Shown: one piece after another, positions 7,395 to 17,146 of the stretch | Numbering within the stretch: the stretch's first letter is position 1 | Layout: every line of letters starts with the position of its first letter | Assembly (NCBI GenBank): GCA_017503135.1 | Contig: JAFVTQ010000004.1 | Span: forward strand, 1-64,000 | Direction of reading: 5' to 3' | From: Clostridia bacterium | GTDB taxonomy: Bacteria > Bacillota > Clostridia > Oscillospirales > Acutalibacteraceae | DNA length: 64,000 nt | Notes under the pieces: generated by a model | What the model was told of the DNA's origin: nothing | Databases searched by the model: none | Seen by the model: the letters and a program-made list of their open reading frames with translations, nothing else | Position numbers and translations under genes: made by a program

Positions 7395-8327
7395 ATGAAA
7401 CTTCTTGATAACAGTGACAAACATTTATTGTCAATATTGCCAGATATTATTCTTGAAAAGCTTAACAAGAAAGCTGTTGAATTTAAGTTCATCGGTGGAG
7501 GCAGTTATGGCAGAGTTTATAAAACTGTTCTTAATGATGGAGAAATTATTGCTATAAAAGGATATAAACTTCAAGAAATGCACCGTGAAGAAGCTTTTCA
7601 ACTCGATTTCTTGTCTAAAAATACAAGCGTTAAAATGCCTGAAGTGCTCTTTACATATGAAGATGATGACACTGCAATTTTAGCTATGAGTTTTGTAGAA
7701 GGACAAAATGTGTTAATGCCCAACTTTTTGTTTAAAAGTAAAGAACGGAAGCAAAAATTTGCCGATGAAGTTATTTCGGGTATGCTCGAATGGCATAGTA
7801 TTACAAACGATAAATTCGGTTCTTTGTCAAACCCTGTTTATGATAGCTGGTATGAATATTATCAAAAAGAAAAGCAGACCCCTTGGCTCGATGGTTTGAA
7901 AAAATTAGCCGATAAGGGAAAATTCAGCAACAAAAAGATGAACCTTCTTTATGAGGCAACAGAGTTTTTCAATAATCTACCACAAGAGAAAACAAAACCC
8001 GTGCTTATTCACGCAGACCTTAACATAATGAATATTATGGCTGACCCCAAAACCTTTGAGCTTATTGCTTTTATTGACCCTTGTGGTAGTATCTGGGCTG
8101 ATAGGGAATATGATTTGTTTCAGCTTCGCAATATGTGGGGTGATGCGTACGGACTTTATGAAACATACAAAAGAAGAAGCAAAACCTCTGAATTTACCGA
8201 TTTCAGAGTTGCTTATTATGGCGCAATGCTTGAAGCATCAATGAGACTTAAAGGTGGGCATATCGTACCACTTTGGGAAGATTTGAATTTTGCCCGATTG
8301 AAGAAAGAAATGAAAAAGATTTTCTGA
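7395..8327 (+). CDS. APH/choline-kinase-fold phosphotransferase
   Basis: A 310-residue small-molecule kinase of the aminoglycoside phosphotransferase superfamily. It has a glycine loop GGGSYGRVYK near residue 30, an IAIKGYK lysine strand, the catalytic loop HADLNIMNIM near residue 207, and FIDPCGSIWADREYDL as the metal-binding DFG-like segment. The ATG at 7395 has ribosome site GAAAGGAG; the earlier in-frame ATG overlaps the promoter. The substrate is not evident: fructosamine-type sugars, choline-like alcohols or an aminoglycoside are all possible. It lies between the two radical SAM paralogues. Confidence 0.8.
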   Translation: MKLLDNSDKHLLSILPDIILEKLNKKAVEFKFIGGGSYGRVYKTVLNDGEIIAIKGYKLQEMHREEAFQLDFLSKNTSVKMPEVLFTYEDDDTAILAMSFVEGQNVLMPNFLFKSKERKQKFADEVISGMLEWHSITNDKFGSLSNPVYDSWYEYYQKEKQTPWLDGLKKLADKGKFSNKKMNLLYEATEFFNNLPQEKTKPVLIHADLNIMNIMADPKTFELIAFIDPCGSIWADREYDLFQLRNMWGDAYGLYETYKRRSKTSEFTDFRVAYYGAMLEASMRLKGGHIVPLWEDLNFARLKKEMKKIF

Positions 8328-8333
8328 TATTAA

Positions 8334-8362
8334 AAAAGCACTTCATAACGAAGTGCTTTAAT
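8334..8362. terminator. bidirectional terminator
   Basis: AAAAGCACTTC (8334-8344) and GAAGTGCTTT (8350-8359), loop ATAAC, between the convergent genes 7395 and 8368. Confidence 0.85.
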
Positions 8363-8367
8363 TATTC

Positions 8368-9201
8368 TCAGAACTTCCTAACAAAACTACATCTTTTACA
8401 AAGTTCTTCACAAGCAGTTCTGTTTGAAAATCCGTTATAAATATTCTGTGCTTTTGGCGAGTTGATTATTTCTTCTAAATTCTTTTCAAAAATATTGCCA
8501 AGGTTGATTTCACCGTTATTGTCAAGACAACAGGGAACAACTGTGCCATCCGCTAAAATTCCAATCTGGTCACGAAGTCCATAACAGAAAATCTTTTCTT
8601 CAACATTGTCATTTTCAAGACTTGGCCAATCGAACTTGTCGCCATATTGAATATAGATTTTCTCGCGAATTCGTGTGCCATTTCTCTCTTCAACCCAAGG
8701 CTTTGGAAAATAATTTTCAAGCTTTGATAAAATCTCATCATTCAAACTATCTTTTCCGCCGTTGTTCCAAAGTCTGAGAACAACGATTTTTTTATTTTCT
8801 GCCAACTTTGCATATTTAAAACAATTTTCAAGATAATCATTGAATGAAAATTTATTATCATTTGCTTCAAAAGAGTGCAATGAGATAACAGTTTTATAAT
8901 GTGATTTTGAATTCATAAGAATATCTTTATTTTTATTTAAAAGTGTGCCATTTGTGGTAATAATAACCTTGAAATTCATTTTGTCTGCAATTTGCAAAAA
9001 CTTTTCAAGGTCGGGGTGGCAAAGGGGCTCACCGAGAAGATGAAAATAAATGTAGTCAGTATATGGCTTTATTTTGTTTAACACAATTTCAAATTCTTGC
9101 GTATTCATTCTTTTGGGTTTTCTCGTTGTGCCTGGACAAAACGAACAACTCAAATTGCAGATATTTGAAATCTCAACATATACTTTTGCAAATCTTTTCA
9201 T
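8368..9201 (-). CDS. radical SAM/SPASM protein, paralogue 2
   Basis: A 277-residue paralogue of the 5425-6333 product. It keeps CNLSCSFC as the SAM-cluster motif at 15-22, LLGEPLCHP, GTVVPCCLDNNG and CEELCKRC in the SPASM-like tail. It lacks the 25-residue tandem duplication and so is probably the ancestral form. The ATG at 9201 has ribosome site GGTGGAGAAA; the upstream ATG at 9240 has none. It diverges from the FemAB-type gene at 9335. Whether the two enzymes modify a peptide or a small molecule cannot be seen. Confidence 0.85.
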   Translation of the reverse strand: MKRFAKVYVEISNICNLSCSFCPGTTRKPKRMNTQEFEIVLNKIKPYTDYIYFHLLGEPLCHPDLEKFLQIADKMNFKVIITTNGTLLNKNKDILMNSKSHYKTVISLHSFEANDNKFSFNDYLENCFKYAKLAENKKIVVLRLWNNGGKDSLNDEILSKLENYFPKPWVEERNGTRIREKIYIQYGDKFDWPSLENDNVEEKIFCYGLRDQIGILADGTVVPCCLDNNGEINLGNIFEKNLEEIINSPKAQNIYNGFSNRTACEELCKRCSFVRKF

Positions 9202-9272
9202 TTTCTCCACCACCTTGTTATAATAATTGTAACATAACAAGCGAGAATATTAAACAAAAACTTTCTTTTTTA

Positions 9273-9301
9273 TTGAAACAAACTTTTTGATGTGCTAAAA
9301 T
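9273..9301 (+). promoter_or_regulatory. promoter of the 9335-11600 operon
   Basis: TTGAAA (9273-9278), 17 bp, TAAAAT (9296-9301). Confidence 0.75.
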
Positions 9302-9334
9302 ATTTTCATAAAAATATCAACGGAGATTTTTGTT

Positions 9335-10660
9335 ATGTATGATTTCAGAATTGAAACAGATTTAGTCGCATTTGACAACTTTGTAAAAGCCAATAAAGGC
9401 TCTTATCTTCAATGCTCAAAATGGCCTGAGGTTAAAACAAGCTGGGGTTCAAGATTTTATAGTGGATTCTTTGGCGAAGAAAGAGTATTAACTTGCCTTG
9501 TGCTTTCAAGAGTATTACCAGTTGCAGGCGAAATCTGGTATATCCCTTGCGGACCTTTGTGTGATTATAAAAACGAAGGTTTGCAAAAAGAATTTACAGA
9601 TTTTATCAAAGCAGAAATGAAAAAAGCAGGGGCAACTTGTCTTGTGGTTGACCCACTTATCCCTTTGCGTATCAGTGGTGAAACTCAAGAGGACGGTATA
9701 AATGCTCATAAGTTATTGACATCTTGTGGCTATTCGTTGAACCCTAAAATTGAAACATACACATACAAACATCCTGTGCAGACATATATCCCTTTGCGTG
9801 ATGGTGACGGCAACATTATCCCATCAGATAAAATTCTCAAAAACTGTGAAAAGGGTGTACGTTATAGTGTTAGAATCGGCACAACCCGTGGTCTTGAATC
9901 AAAGCTTTATACCTATGAAGATGTGAAGAAAAATCCACAGATTATGGATGATTTTATGAGTGTTATGCAAGACACATCAAACAGAAACGATTTCGTTTCT
10001 CGTGATGGTGATTATTGCAAAAACCTTATGGAGAAATTCAGCGATAGCTCTGATATTATCATAGTTTATTACAACAAGAAAAAAGACTGTGACCTTGAAA
10101 ATGAGCGTCAGGCTAAAAAGCAAGAACTTTTAAAAGCACTTGAAACTGCGCCTGAAAAGAAAATCAAGGGTATTAAAGGTGATATTGAAGCAATTGACAG
10201 TAACACCAAAAACTTTGAAATCAGAATGGACGAAACCAAAGACTATCCTGATGATGCAATAATTCCTGTTGCAGGTGGATTCACTTTGCGTTATGGCGGA
10301 GTTGCATCTTGCCTTTTCGGTGGCACAAGAAATATAATCCGTAACAACACCCGCTCAAGTCATTATCTTAACTATCTTAGAATTTGCAAGAGTATTGAAT
10401 GTGGTTGTGATTATCACGATTTGGGCTATGTTCTTGTTGATTCACCTGATTTGAATAGCGACGGTACTCTCGGCGAAATGAAGCCTAACAAAGATTTTGT
10501 GGGTATCAATGAATTTAAGTTGAGCTTTGGTGCTGATTATATGGAATTTATCGGTGAATATGCGCTTGTGGGTAATAAACTCAAATATTATCTTTATAGC
10601 AATCTTATGCCAAAAGCAAAGAAGCTTAAAATGAAGCTTGTGAAGTTGATTAGACGATAA
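9335..10660 (+). CDS. FemAB/FemX-type aminoacyltransferase
   Basis: A 441-residue FemABX-family protein. Such enzymes add amino acids from aminoacyl-tRNA to the stem peptide of lipid II at the membrane's inner face. The family pattern is seen in LQCSKWPEVKTSWG near residue 26, the paired GNAT-like folds, the charged helical insertion typical of FemA (about 250-300: ENERQAKKQELLKALETAP), and the C-terminal GGFTLRYGGVASCLFGG followed by NYLRICKSIECGCDYHDLG. The amino acid added is unknown. Ten nt separate it from the GH43-like gene, so they are co-transcribed. Confidence 0.85.
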   Translation: MYDFRIETDLVAFDNFVKANKGSYLQCSKWPEVKTSWGSRFYSGFFGEERVLTCLVLSRVLPVAGEIWYIPCGPLCDYKNEGLQKEFTDFIKAEMKKAGATCLVVDPLIPLRISGETQEDGINAHKLLTSCGYSLNPKIETYTYKHPVQTYIPLRDGDGNIIPSDKILKNCEKGVRYSVRIGTTRGLESKLYTYEDVKKNPQIMDDFMSVMQDTSNRNDFVSRDGDYCKNLMEKFSDSSDIIIVYYNKKKDCDLENERQAKKQELLKALETAPEKKIKGIKGDIEAIDSNTKNFEIRMDETKDYPDDAIIPVAGGFTLRYGGVASCLFGGTRNIIRNNTRSSHYLNYLRICKSIECGCDYHDLGYVLVDSPDLNSDGTLGEMKPNKDFVGINEFKLSFGADYMEFIGEYALVGNKLKYYLYSNLMPKAKKLKMKLVKLIRR

Positions 10661-10670
10661 GGGGATTGCT

Positions 10671-11600
10671 ATGCCATATTTATTTACACATTTTAAAGAA
10701 AAATATACACCTGACGGTGAGCAGGTTTATTTTAGTGTCAGTCGTGATGGCTTGAATTGGGAAAAGGTTAATGACGGTAACCCAATTTTAACTGCTCAGC
10801 TTGGTGAAAAAGGTTGTCGTGATATTGAAATTGTGCGACTTCATACAGGTGGATTTGTAATTCTAACAACTGATTTGTGTGTTGCAAATCGTTATGACGA
10901 AAATCTTCAGCTTGACTGGTCAAATATAAACAGAACTGGTAGTAAGTGTCTTCGTATGTGGAAAACGGACGACCTTGTGAATTTCAGCGAAGAAAAGTTA
11001 GTGTATTTTGGCCGTGATGATTTCGGTTGTATGTGGGCACCTGAAGTTTATTTTGAAGAAGACACGGGCGAATATTTAATCCATTGGGGTTCAACTGTGG
11101 CGGAAGATGACTATAAGCATATGTCGATTTATTGTTCGGTTACAAAGGATTTTGAAACATTCTCTAAACCAAAACTATTCTTCACAAAAGACAATGAAAT
11201 TCTTGATACACATATCCGCAGAATTGACGGCGTTTATCATATGTTCTATAAAAATGCCCATAATCCGTCAATGAATATGCACGCCACATCGGATAATCTT
11301 TATGGACCTTATGAGCATGACAAGGATTTTGAAGATTATATGAATACCATTGAAAAACCTGGCTCATATGAAGCGGGTACAAGCTTTGTGTTGCCCGACG
11401 GTAGATGGTGTGTGTTGTTTGACTTTTTCGGTTGTGAGAAAGATAAGATGGGATATGTACCATTTATCTCATCAAAACCAGGTGATATGAATTTCACTCG
11501 TTGCCCAAATTTGTTCAAGTTTCCTTATGGATTCAAGCACGGCGGAGTAATCGAAATAACCGAAGAAGAGTATGAGAGAGTTAAGAATACTAAATATTAA
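10671..11600 (+). CDS. GH43-like glycosidase, intracellular
   Basis: A 309-residue five-bladed beta-propeller protein resembling family 43 arabinosidases/xylosidases. Family marks are RDIEIVRL near 47, the blade motif MWAPEVYF near 121 (WAPE is typical of GH43), IRRIDGVYHMFYK near 180-195 and YEAGTSFVLPDG near 240. There is no signal peptide. Exact catalytic residues cannot be assigned with certainty, and it may belong to a GH43-related clan. It may be linked with wall or polysaccharide turnover through its partner 9335. Terminator follows. Confidence 0.75.
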   Translation: MPYLFTHFKEKYTPDGEQVYFSVSRDGLNWEKVNDGNPILTAQLGEKGCRDIEIVRLHTGGFVILTTDLCVANRYDENLQLDWSNINRTGSKCLRMWKTDDLVNFSEEKLVYFGRDDFGCMWAPEVYFEEDTGEYLIHWGSTVAEDDYKHMSIYCSVTKDFETFSKPKLFFTKDNEILDTHIRRIDGVYHMFYKNAHNPSMNMHATSDNLYGPYEHDKDFEDYMNTIEKPGSYEAGTSFVLPDGRWCVLFDFFGCEKDKMGYVPFISSKPGDMNFTRCPNLFKFPYGFKHGGVIEITEEEYERVKNTKY

Positions 11601-11607
11601 AACATAA

Positions 11608-11634
11608 GGTGGGGTATTAACCCCACCATTTTTT
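11608..11634 (+). terminator. terminator
   Basis: GGTGGGGT (11608-11615) and ACCCCACC (11620-11627) followed by ATTTTTT. Confidence 0.9.
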
Positions 11635-11685
11635 GCTCGACAAATTCCTGATTTATCTAACAGCTCACATGTTTTTGGTGTGTTC

Positions 11686-11714
11686 TTGCAAAAATAAAAC
11701 AATAATGATAAAAT
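11686..11714 (+). promoter_or_regulatory. promoter of the 11746 gene
   Basis: TTGCAA (11686-11691), 17 bp, TAAAAT (11709-11714). Confidence 0.7.
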
Positions 11715-11745
11715 AATCACATAATTATGAAAGGACGGTGCAGAA

Positions 11746-13197
11746 ATGAAAAAAGTATTATCAATATTGCTTGCTATTGTAATAGTTTTATGTGTTTTCA
11801 CATCTGCTTTGCCGTCTTTTGCTTTGTCATATAATGATTTCATATATGAAATAGTTGATGAAAGTGTAATTATTACAGGCTACACAGGCTCTGCAACGGC
11901 TGTTGTTGTACCATCGCAAATTGATGGGTTAAATGTTGAAAAAATCAGTGACAATACTTTTAAAGATAATAAGAATATCACAGCTGTAACTGTCAGTTCG
12001 GGTGTTAAAGATATTGGTGCAAGTGCATTTGAAAATTGCACATCTCTTGCAACCATCTCTTTGCCAGATACAATAATTCATATAGGTGAAAGAGCAATTT
12101 ACAATACAGCATATTATAATGATAAGTCTAACTGGAGACTTAAAAAAGACCCAAGTCAGATTGGTAATGGTGATTCTATTGAGTGGGAGGATATAGATGC
12201 TCCTGTTTTGCAATATTTATATTTAGACAAAATATTGATTGAAGTTGAACTTGTAGGAGTTTACAGAGTCAGGGAAGGGACTTTGGTTATTGCAGATGGT
12301 GCTTTTAAAGGTAACGACAGAGCAAGACAAATATGGTTGCCCACTTCAATAGTTAGTATCGGCGCAAGGGCATTTGAGGGATGCAAGAGCTTGCACACTA
12401 TTAAAGATTTGAATAAAGCGCAATATATCGGCGACTATGCATTTTTGAATTGCGAATCATTAGAGCAGTTTGAAGTTGCAGAGAATGCGGAGTTTAACTC
12501 AACCATATTTTACAACACAGGCTATTACAACAACATTGAAAATTGGTATGGTAATGTGCTTTATTACAACGATAAAGTAATTGGTGCGAAAGAAAATTGC
12601 GATGTTGTTGAAATAAAAGACGATGCACCAGAGATTATAGACGGAGTTTTATTTGAAAAAGTTGTGATTATTCCACAATCTGTTACAAAAATTGCAGACA
12701 CGATATTTGCTGATAAAACTAACGCAGTAATTTTGGGCTATTCTGATTCTTATGCAAGAGAATATGCCGAAACAAATCAAATAAAGTTTATTGCAATAGA
12801 TTCTTTTGAAAAATGCGACTTGAATTTTGATGGGATTATTGATAGCAAGGATTATGAGCTAATCTGCAAAATTTGTTCAACTCAATATGAACAGAATGAT
12901 TTGATGACATATCTCGGCGACTTGGATAATGATGGTGCAGTTGACGGTTTTGATGCAATTATTCTTGATTTAATCAATAATGATATGCCACCATCGCGCA
13001 AAAAAGGTGATGTTAACGGTGACGGCAAGGTTGACACAATTGATTATGACTTGTTAATATCGATAGTAACAACTAACGATAGAGTGACCGATAATATTAT
13101 GTTTGACCGTTCGGATATAAACGAAGATGGTGCTGTTGACTCTTTTGATGTTGTTTATTTGGATTTATATTTGAGTAATTTGAAGCCGATAGTATAA
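11746..13197 (+). CDS. secreted LRR_5 (BspA-like) protein with tandem dockerin-like modules
   Basis: A 483-residue exported protein. Residues 1-27 form a signal peptide ending in SFA. Leucine-rich BspA-type repeats follow (SGVKDIGASAFENCTSLATI and similar). From about 355 to 480 there are four F-hand calcium loops: CDLNFDGIIDSKD, GDLDNDGAVDGFD, GDVNGDGKVDTID and SDINEDGAVDSFD. They form two dockerin-like pairs. Dockerins bind cohesins of scaffold proteins; cohesin proteins are encoded at 34671 and 45185, though the match of specificity is unknown. Likely role: surface or complex-associated recognition protein. Ribosome site AAAGGACGG. Confidence 0.85.
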   Translation: MKKVLSILLAIVIVLCVFTSALPSFALSYNDFIYEIVDESVIITGYTGSATAVVVPSQIDGLNVEKISDNTFKDNKNITAVTVSSGVKDIGASAFENCTSLATISLPDTIIHIGERAIYNTAYYNDKSNWRLKKDPSQIGNGDSIEWEDIDAPVLQYLYLDKILIEVELVGVYRVREGTLVIADGAFKGNDRARQIWLPTSIVSIGARAFEGCKSLHTIKDLNKAQYIGDYAFLNCESLEQFEVAENAEFNSTIFYNTGYYNNIENWYGNVLYYNDKVIGAKENCDVVEIKDDAPEIIDGVLFEKVVIIPQSVTKIADTIFADKTNAVILGYSDSYAREYAETNQIKFIAIDSFEKCDLNFDGIIDSKDYELICKICSTQYEQNDLMTYLGDLDNDGAVDGFDAIILDLINNDMPPSRKKGDVNGDGKVDTIDYDLLISIVTTNDRVTDNIMFDRSDINEDGAVDSFDVVYLDLYLSNLKPIV

Positions 13198-13231
13198 AAT
13201 GCAAGAAAAAACGGTAAAAATTGCATTTTTC
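13196..13231 (+). terminator. AT-rich terminator
   Basis: AAAATGCAA (13196-13204) and TTGCATTTTT (13221-13230), overlapping the stop codon of the dockerin gene. Weak stem. Confidence 0.45.
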
Positions 13232-13302
13232 GACATCGAAAAGATAAAAAATATTTTATTTTGCAAGTTTAGTTTGTAAAAGTTTCACAAACTTTAAAAA
13301 GT

Positions 13303-13344
13303 GGATTGTTAAATGCTTGACAATCCGTTTTTTTATAATATAAT
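13303..13344 (+). promoter_or_regulatory. overlapping terminator and promoter upstream of the pyrophosphatase gene
   Basis: GGATTGT (13303-13309) and ACAATCC (13320-13326) followed by GTTTTTTT form a terminator. Its 3' arm overlaps the -35 TTGACA (13317-13322). The T-run forms the 16-bp spacer to the -10 TATAAT (13339-13344). The same layout occurs at 18450 and 24934. Confidence 0.75.
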
Positions 13345-13386
13345 GTTATAATAAAATAATAATATATAGAAAAGGTGGACGATAGT

Positions 13387-15468
13387 GTGGAAAAACTTTT
13401 GATTTTACTCACATTTTTGGGTTCTGTTATTGCCCTCGTATTTGCTGCGTTGACAGCAAAAAAGGTTCTCAAGTTTTCTGAGGGAACAGAAAAAATGCAA
13501 AAAATTTCACAATCAATCAGAAAAGGTGCTAATGCATATCTTAAAAGACAATATTCCGTTGTTTTAGTTTTCTTTGGCGGAATGTTCGTTGTGCTTTGCG
13601 TTATGGCGGCACTTGGTTTCTTGACTTGGTTTGTTCCATTTGCATTTATTACAGGTGGTTTCTTCTCAGCTCTTTCGGGCTTTGTCGGAATGAAAATCGC
13701 AACTCTTTCAAATGCAAGAACAGCAAATGCTTGTCGTGAAGGACTCAACCGTGGTCTTCGTGTAGCATTCTCAGCAGGTTCAGTTATGGGCTTTACTGTT
13801 GTTGGTCTTGGTCTTCTTGATATTTCAGTATGGTTCTTCTTGCTTAAATTCATATTCCATCTCTCACCAGCAGATATCACAAGTGCAATGCTTACATTCG
13901 GTATGGGTGCATCTTCAATGGCACTTTTTGCTCGTGTAGGTGGTGGTATCTTCACAAAGGCTGCTGACGTTGGTGCAGACCTTGTTGGTAAGGTTGAAGC
14001 AGGAATCCCAGAAGACGACCCAAGAAACCCTGCAGTTATCGCAGATAACGTTGGTGACAATGTTGGTGACGTTGCAGGTATGGGCGCAGACCTTTATGAA
14101 TCTTATGTAAGTTCTGTTATTTCAGCTTCTGCTCTTGGCGTTTCTGCTTTTGCAGGTGATATTAAAGCAATGGCGGTGCCAATGATTCTTGCCGCAATCG
14201 GTATTTTGATGTCAATTATCGGAACATTCTTTGTTCGCACTGGTGAAAGCATTGACCAGAAACAGTTGCTTAAAGCTCTCAGCCGTGGTACAAACCTCAG
14301 TGCAATCGGTATTGCTATTGTCGCTCTTCCTGTTGTTTGGCTGGTGCTCGGCAAGGCAAATCTTGGCCTTTATGTTGCAATCGTTTCAGGTCTTATTGCC
14401 GGTGTGCTTATCGGTCAGTCAACTGAATTCTTCACATCTGACACATACAAGCCAACAAAGAAACTTGCAAGTACATCTGAAACAGGCTCGGCAACAATTA
14501 TTATTGGTGGACTTGGTCTTGGTATGAAATCAACAGCAGTTCCAATTGTGATTATTGCAATCAGCGTTCTTGTTTCATATTTCATCTCGGGTGGTAGCGA
14601 AAGTGCAGCAATGGGTCTTTATGGTATCGCTCTTTCAGCAGTTGGTATGCTTTCAACTCTTGGCATCACACTTGCAACTGACGCTTATGGTCCTGTTGCC
14701 GATAATGCTGGTGGTATTGCAGAAATGGCAGGCCTTGAGCCTGAAGTAAGAGAAAGAACAGATGCTCTTGACTCACTTGGTAACACAACTGCTGCAACAG
14801 GTAAAGGCTTTGCAATCGGTTCAGCAGCTCTCACAGCTCTTGCACTTGTTGCATCTTATGTTGATAAAATTAAGAGCATTGACCCAACAGCAGATTTGAG
14901 TTTTGATATTGTTAACCCAGTTGTTCTTATCGGTCTTTTCATTGGCGGATGTCTTCCATTCGTATTTGCAGCACTCACAATGGATTCTGTTGGTAAGGCT
15001 GCACAGAGCGTTGTTAAAGAAGTTCGTCGTCAGTTTAAAGAAATTAAAGGTCTTATGGAAGGTGAAGCAGAACCGGACTATGCATCTTGCGTTGACCTTT
15101 GCACAAAAGCAAGTCTTCGTGAAATGGTGCTTCCAACAGTAGTAGCAATCGCAGTTCCTGTTGCGGTTGGTCTTGTTCTTGGCTATAAGGGCGTTGTTGG
15201 TATGCTTGCAGGTGCAACAGTATCAGGTTTCTTAATGGCTATCTTTATGTCAAACTCAGGTGGTGCATGGGATAACGCAAAGAAGTATATTGAATCAGGC
15301 GTTCACGGTGGCAAGGGTAGTGACCAACATAAAGCAGCTGTTGTAGGTGATACAGTTGGTGACCCATTCAAAGATACCTCAGGTCCTGCAATCAACATTC
15401 TTATCAAACTTCTCTCAATGGTATCAATTGTATTTGCAGCACTTGTTGTAAATTGCAGCATTCTTTAA
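13387..15468 (+). CDS. hppA: membrane-bound ion-pumping pyrophosphatase
   Basis: A 693-residue integral membrane pyrophosphatase (about 16 helices) that couples PPi hydrolysis to H+ or Na+ export. Family marks are the catalytic loop [35 protein letters not shown] (written here in parts: [32 protein letters not shown]), [17 protein letters not shown], and [14 protein letters not shown]. The segment [12 protein letters not shown] carries alanine where K+-independent enzymes have lysine, so this is the K+-dependent class, which includes Na+ pumps. I chose GTG at 13387, 8 nt after GGTGG; a GTG at 13375 has no ribosome site. It probably recovers energy from biosynthetic PPi. Confidence 0.95.
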   Translation: MEKLLILLTFLGSVIALVFAALTAKKVLKFSEGTEKMQKISQSIRKGANAYLKRQYSVVLVFFGGMFVVLCVMAALGFLTWFVPFAFITGGFFSALSGFVGMKIATLSNARTANACREGLNRGLRVAFSAGSVMGFTVVGLGLLDISVWFFLLKFIFHLSPADITSAMLTFGMGASSMALFARVGGGIFTKAADVGADLVGKVEAGIPEDDPRNPAVIADNVGDNVGDVAGMGADLYESYVSSVISASALGVSAFAGDIKAMAVPMILAAIGILMSIIGTFFVRTGESIDQKQLLKALSRGTNLSAIGIAIVALPVVWLVLGKANLGLYVAIVSGLIAGVLIGQSTEFFTSDTYKPTKKLASTSETGSATIIIGGLGLGMKSTAVPIVIIAISVLVSYFISGGSESAAMGLYGIALSAVGMLSTLGITLATDAYGPVADNAGGIAEMAGLEPEVRERTDALDSLGNTTAATGKGFAIGSAALTALALVASYVDKIKSIDPTADLSFDIVNPVVLIGLFIGGCLPFVFAALTMDSVGKAAQSVVKEVRRQFKEIKGLMEGEAEPDYASCVDLCTKASLREMVLPTVVAIAVPVAVGLVLGYKGVVGMLAGATVSGFLMAIFMSNSGGAWDNAKKYIESGVHGGKGSDQHKAAVVGDTVGDPFKDTSGPAINILIKLLSMVSIVFAALVVNCSIL

Positions 15469-15485
15469 TTTAAGACAAAAATTTA

Positions 15486-15520
15486 CCCCACAGAGTAATT
15501 TCTCTGTGGGGTTGTTTTTT
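15486..15520. terminator. bidirectional terminator
   Basis: CCCCACAGAG (15486-15495) and CTCTGTGGGG (15502-15511), T-run after, A-rich before, between convergent genes. Confidence 0.9.
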
Positions 15521-16964
15521 ATGCATTTTCTTTTATTTCTGCTTTTGCTCTGCGCTCTGCTAATTCTTTTTCAACCTGTGCTTTTTGTTCAGGTGTGTAT
15601 TTGATTAAGAGCAATGGGATAATATAGAGCACTGCTGCAAGGGCAGGTGTAAGCATTGTGAGTGGCCAAATCCAGTTTTCAAAAGCAGCGGACTGTGTAC
15701 CAAGATAAACTGCGCCTTCAACATCTTCAACCGCAACATAACCAAGAAGACTGAGTGAGAATGTTGCGAGAGCACCTGTCACACCACTTGAAATTTTTGT
15801 AAAGAATGTCTGCATTGCGAATGTAACACCCTCTGTGCGCTTGCCTGTTTTCCATTCCATATAGTCAACGCTGTCGCAGAAGAGAGATGTCTGTGCAATA
15901 CTTGCAGCACCTGATGGAATTGAGCAGATAGCCATAATAATCATACCGATAAGTATGTTGTTGCCTTCAAATCCGATAATCCATGCAAGAACTTTACCGA
16001 CGATTGTGCAAATCTGAATAAAGATAAGAAGATTTCTGTAACCACCAAACTTAACTTTAAGTTTGTCTGCAAAAATCATACCCAAGAAGCTTGGTGCATA
16101 TGTGATTGCACCATAAACAGTTGTGAGGGTGAGTGGTCCGAGAACAAAGCCTGCAACTGAGATTTCAGGCATCTTGTATTTAAAGAAATATGTAACAAGT
16201 GAGTTGCCGAATGCAAGTGAGCCGAAAAGGTTTGATAATGTTACAAGCATAAGCATCTTGTTTTGGAATAAAAGTTTGAAACATTCAAGAATGGATGTCT
16301 GCTGTTGTGATGGTTCAACAAGGCGTACTCTTTCTTGCGCTTTATGACATTTTGCGCTGACTAAAGCGCCACCAAGACCAAAGATTGTTGCGAATAAAAC
16401 TGTCATAAGTGCCAATGAATTGCCCGACTGTTTTGCAACAATTTCCATAATCATTGGAATAACTGCGCTGAAGACACCATAGAAAATCGAACCGATTGTA
16501 CGGGCCATCTGGACAAACTTGTCACGCTCGCTTGAATTAGGAGTAACAACGGCTGTCATACCCCAGATTGCAACGTCCTGCATAGTGTAAGAAATATCCC
16601 AACAGAGATACATAATTACAAAATAGCCGATGCGAAGCCATAAAAGTTCTTCTGCAGTTGAGAATACTACGAAAATAAGCACCGTGAAAATACCAACGGG
16701 TACAGGTGTATATTTAAGAAGTGGTCGAAGCTTTTCGCCATTCTTGAAACGGTGACGGTCAACGATAGAACCAACAATTGGGTCATTAACACCGTCCCAA
16801 ATTTTCATCAAGATTAAAAGTACTGCAACAACACCGGCTGGGAATTGTGCAATATCTGTCAAAAAGTATTGAAAGAAAGAAGCACCGATAAAGCAATAGA
16901 CAACATTTTGCCCTGCAAGACCGGCCATAAAGCTTCGTCTTTCTTTTTTGTCAATGTAGTTCAA
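15519..16964 (-). CDS. GPH-family sugar:cation symporter
   Basis: A 481-residue, 12-helix transporter of the glycoside-pentoside-hexuronide (MelB/XylP/GusB-like) family in the cytoplasmic membrane. Family features are the loop KIWDGVNDPIVGSIVDRHRFKNGEKLRPLL near residues 60-90 (in parts WDGVNDPIVG and GEKLRPLL) and helix-rich repeats. The frame opens with ATG at 16982, but the ribosome site AGGGGG lies inside it, 7 nt before a TTG at 16964, so I use that start. The sugar is not evident. The arabinosidases encoded nearby suggest arabinose or xylose oligomers. Confidence 0.88.
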   Translation of the reverse strand: MNYIDKKERRSFMAGLAGQNVVYCFIGASFFQYFLTDIAQFPAGVVAVLLILMKIWDGVNDPIVGSIVDRHRFKNGEKLRPLLKYTPVPVGIFTVLIFVVFSTAEELLWLRIGYFVIMYLCWDISYTMQDVAIWGMTAVVTPNSSERDKFVQMARTIGSIFYGVFSAVIPMIMEIVAKQSGNSLALMTVLFATIFGLGGALVSAKCHKAQERVRLVEPSQQQTSILECFKLLFQNKMLMLVTLSNLFGSLAFGNSLVTYFFKYKMPEISVAGFVLGPLTLTTVYGAITYAPSFLGMIFADKLKVKFGGYRNLLIFIQICTIVGKVLAWIIGFEGNNILIGMIIMAICSIPSGAASIAQTSLFCDSVDYMEWKTGKRTEGVTFAMQTFFTKISSGVTGALATFSLSLLGYVAVEDVEGAVYLGTQSAAFENWIWPLTMLTPALAAVLYIIPLLLIKYTPEQKAQVEKELAERRAKAEIKENA

Positions 16965-17000
16965 AAGAAATCCCCCTAACATAAAGTTTGTTATATTTTA

Positions 17001-17029
17001 ATTATACACCATATATAATCAATAAACAA
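17001..17029 (-). promoter_or_regulatory. promoter of the GPH symporter gene
   Basis: Read on the minus strand: TTGTTT (17029-17024), 17 bp, TATAAT (17006-17001). Confidence 0.7.
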
Positions 17030-17082
17030 TTCACGAAAAGGTATAAAATTTATCTTATTATTTGGTCAAGTTGATTGTTTCA

Positions 17083-17111
17083 TTGACTTTGCTTTTGCAA
17101 AATGATATATT
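17083..17111 (+). promoter_or_regulatory. promoter of the PHP-domain gene
   Basis: TTGACT (17083-17088), 17 bp, TATATT (17106-17111). It rules out the in-frame ATG at 17102 as the start. Confidence 0.75.
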
Positions 17112-17146
17112 TATATTATAAATCTCTTATGAAATGGAGAAAAGAT

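Noticed and set aside
13269-14060. A 263-codon frame antisense to the pyrophosphatase gene
   Set aside because: The sense strand encodes a clearly conserved enzyme, and the antisense product is proline/threonine-rich filler.
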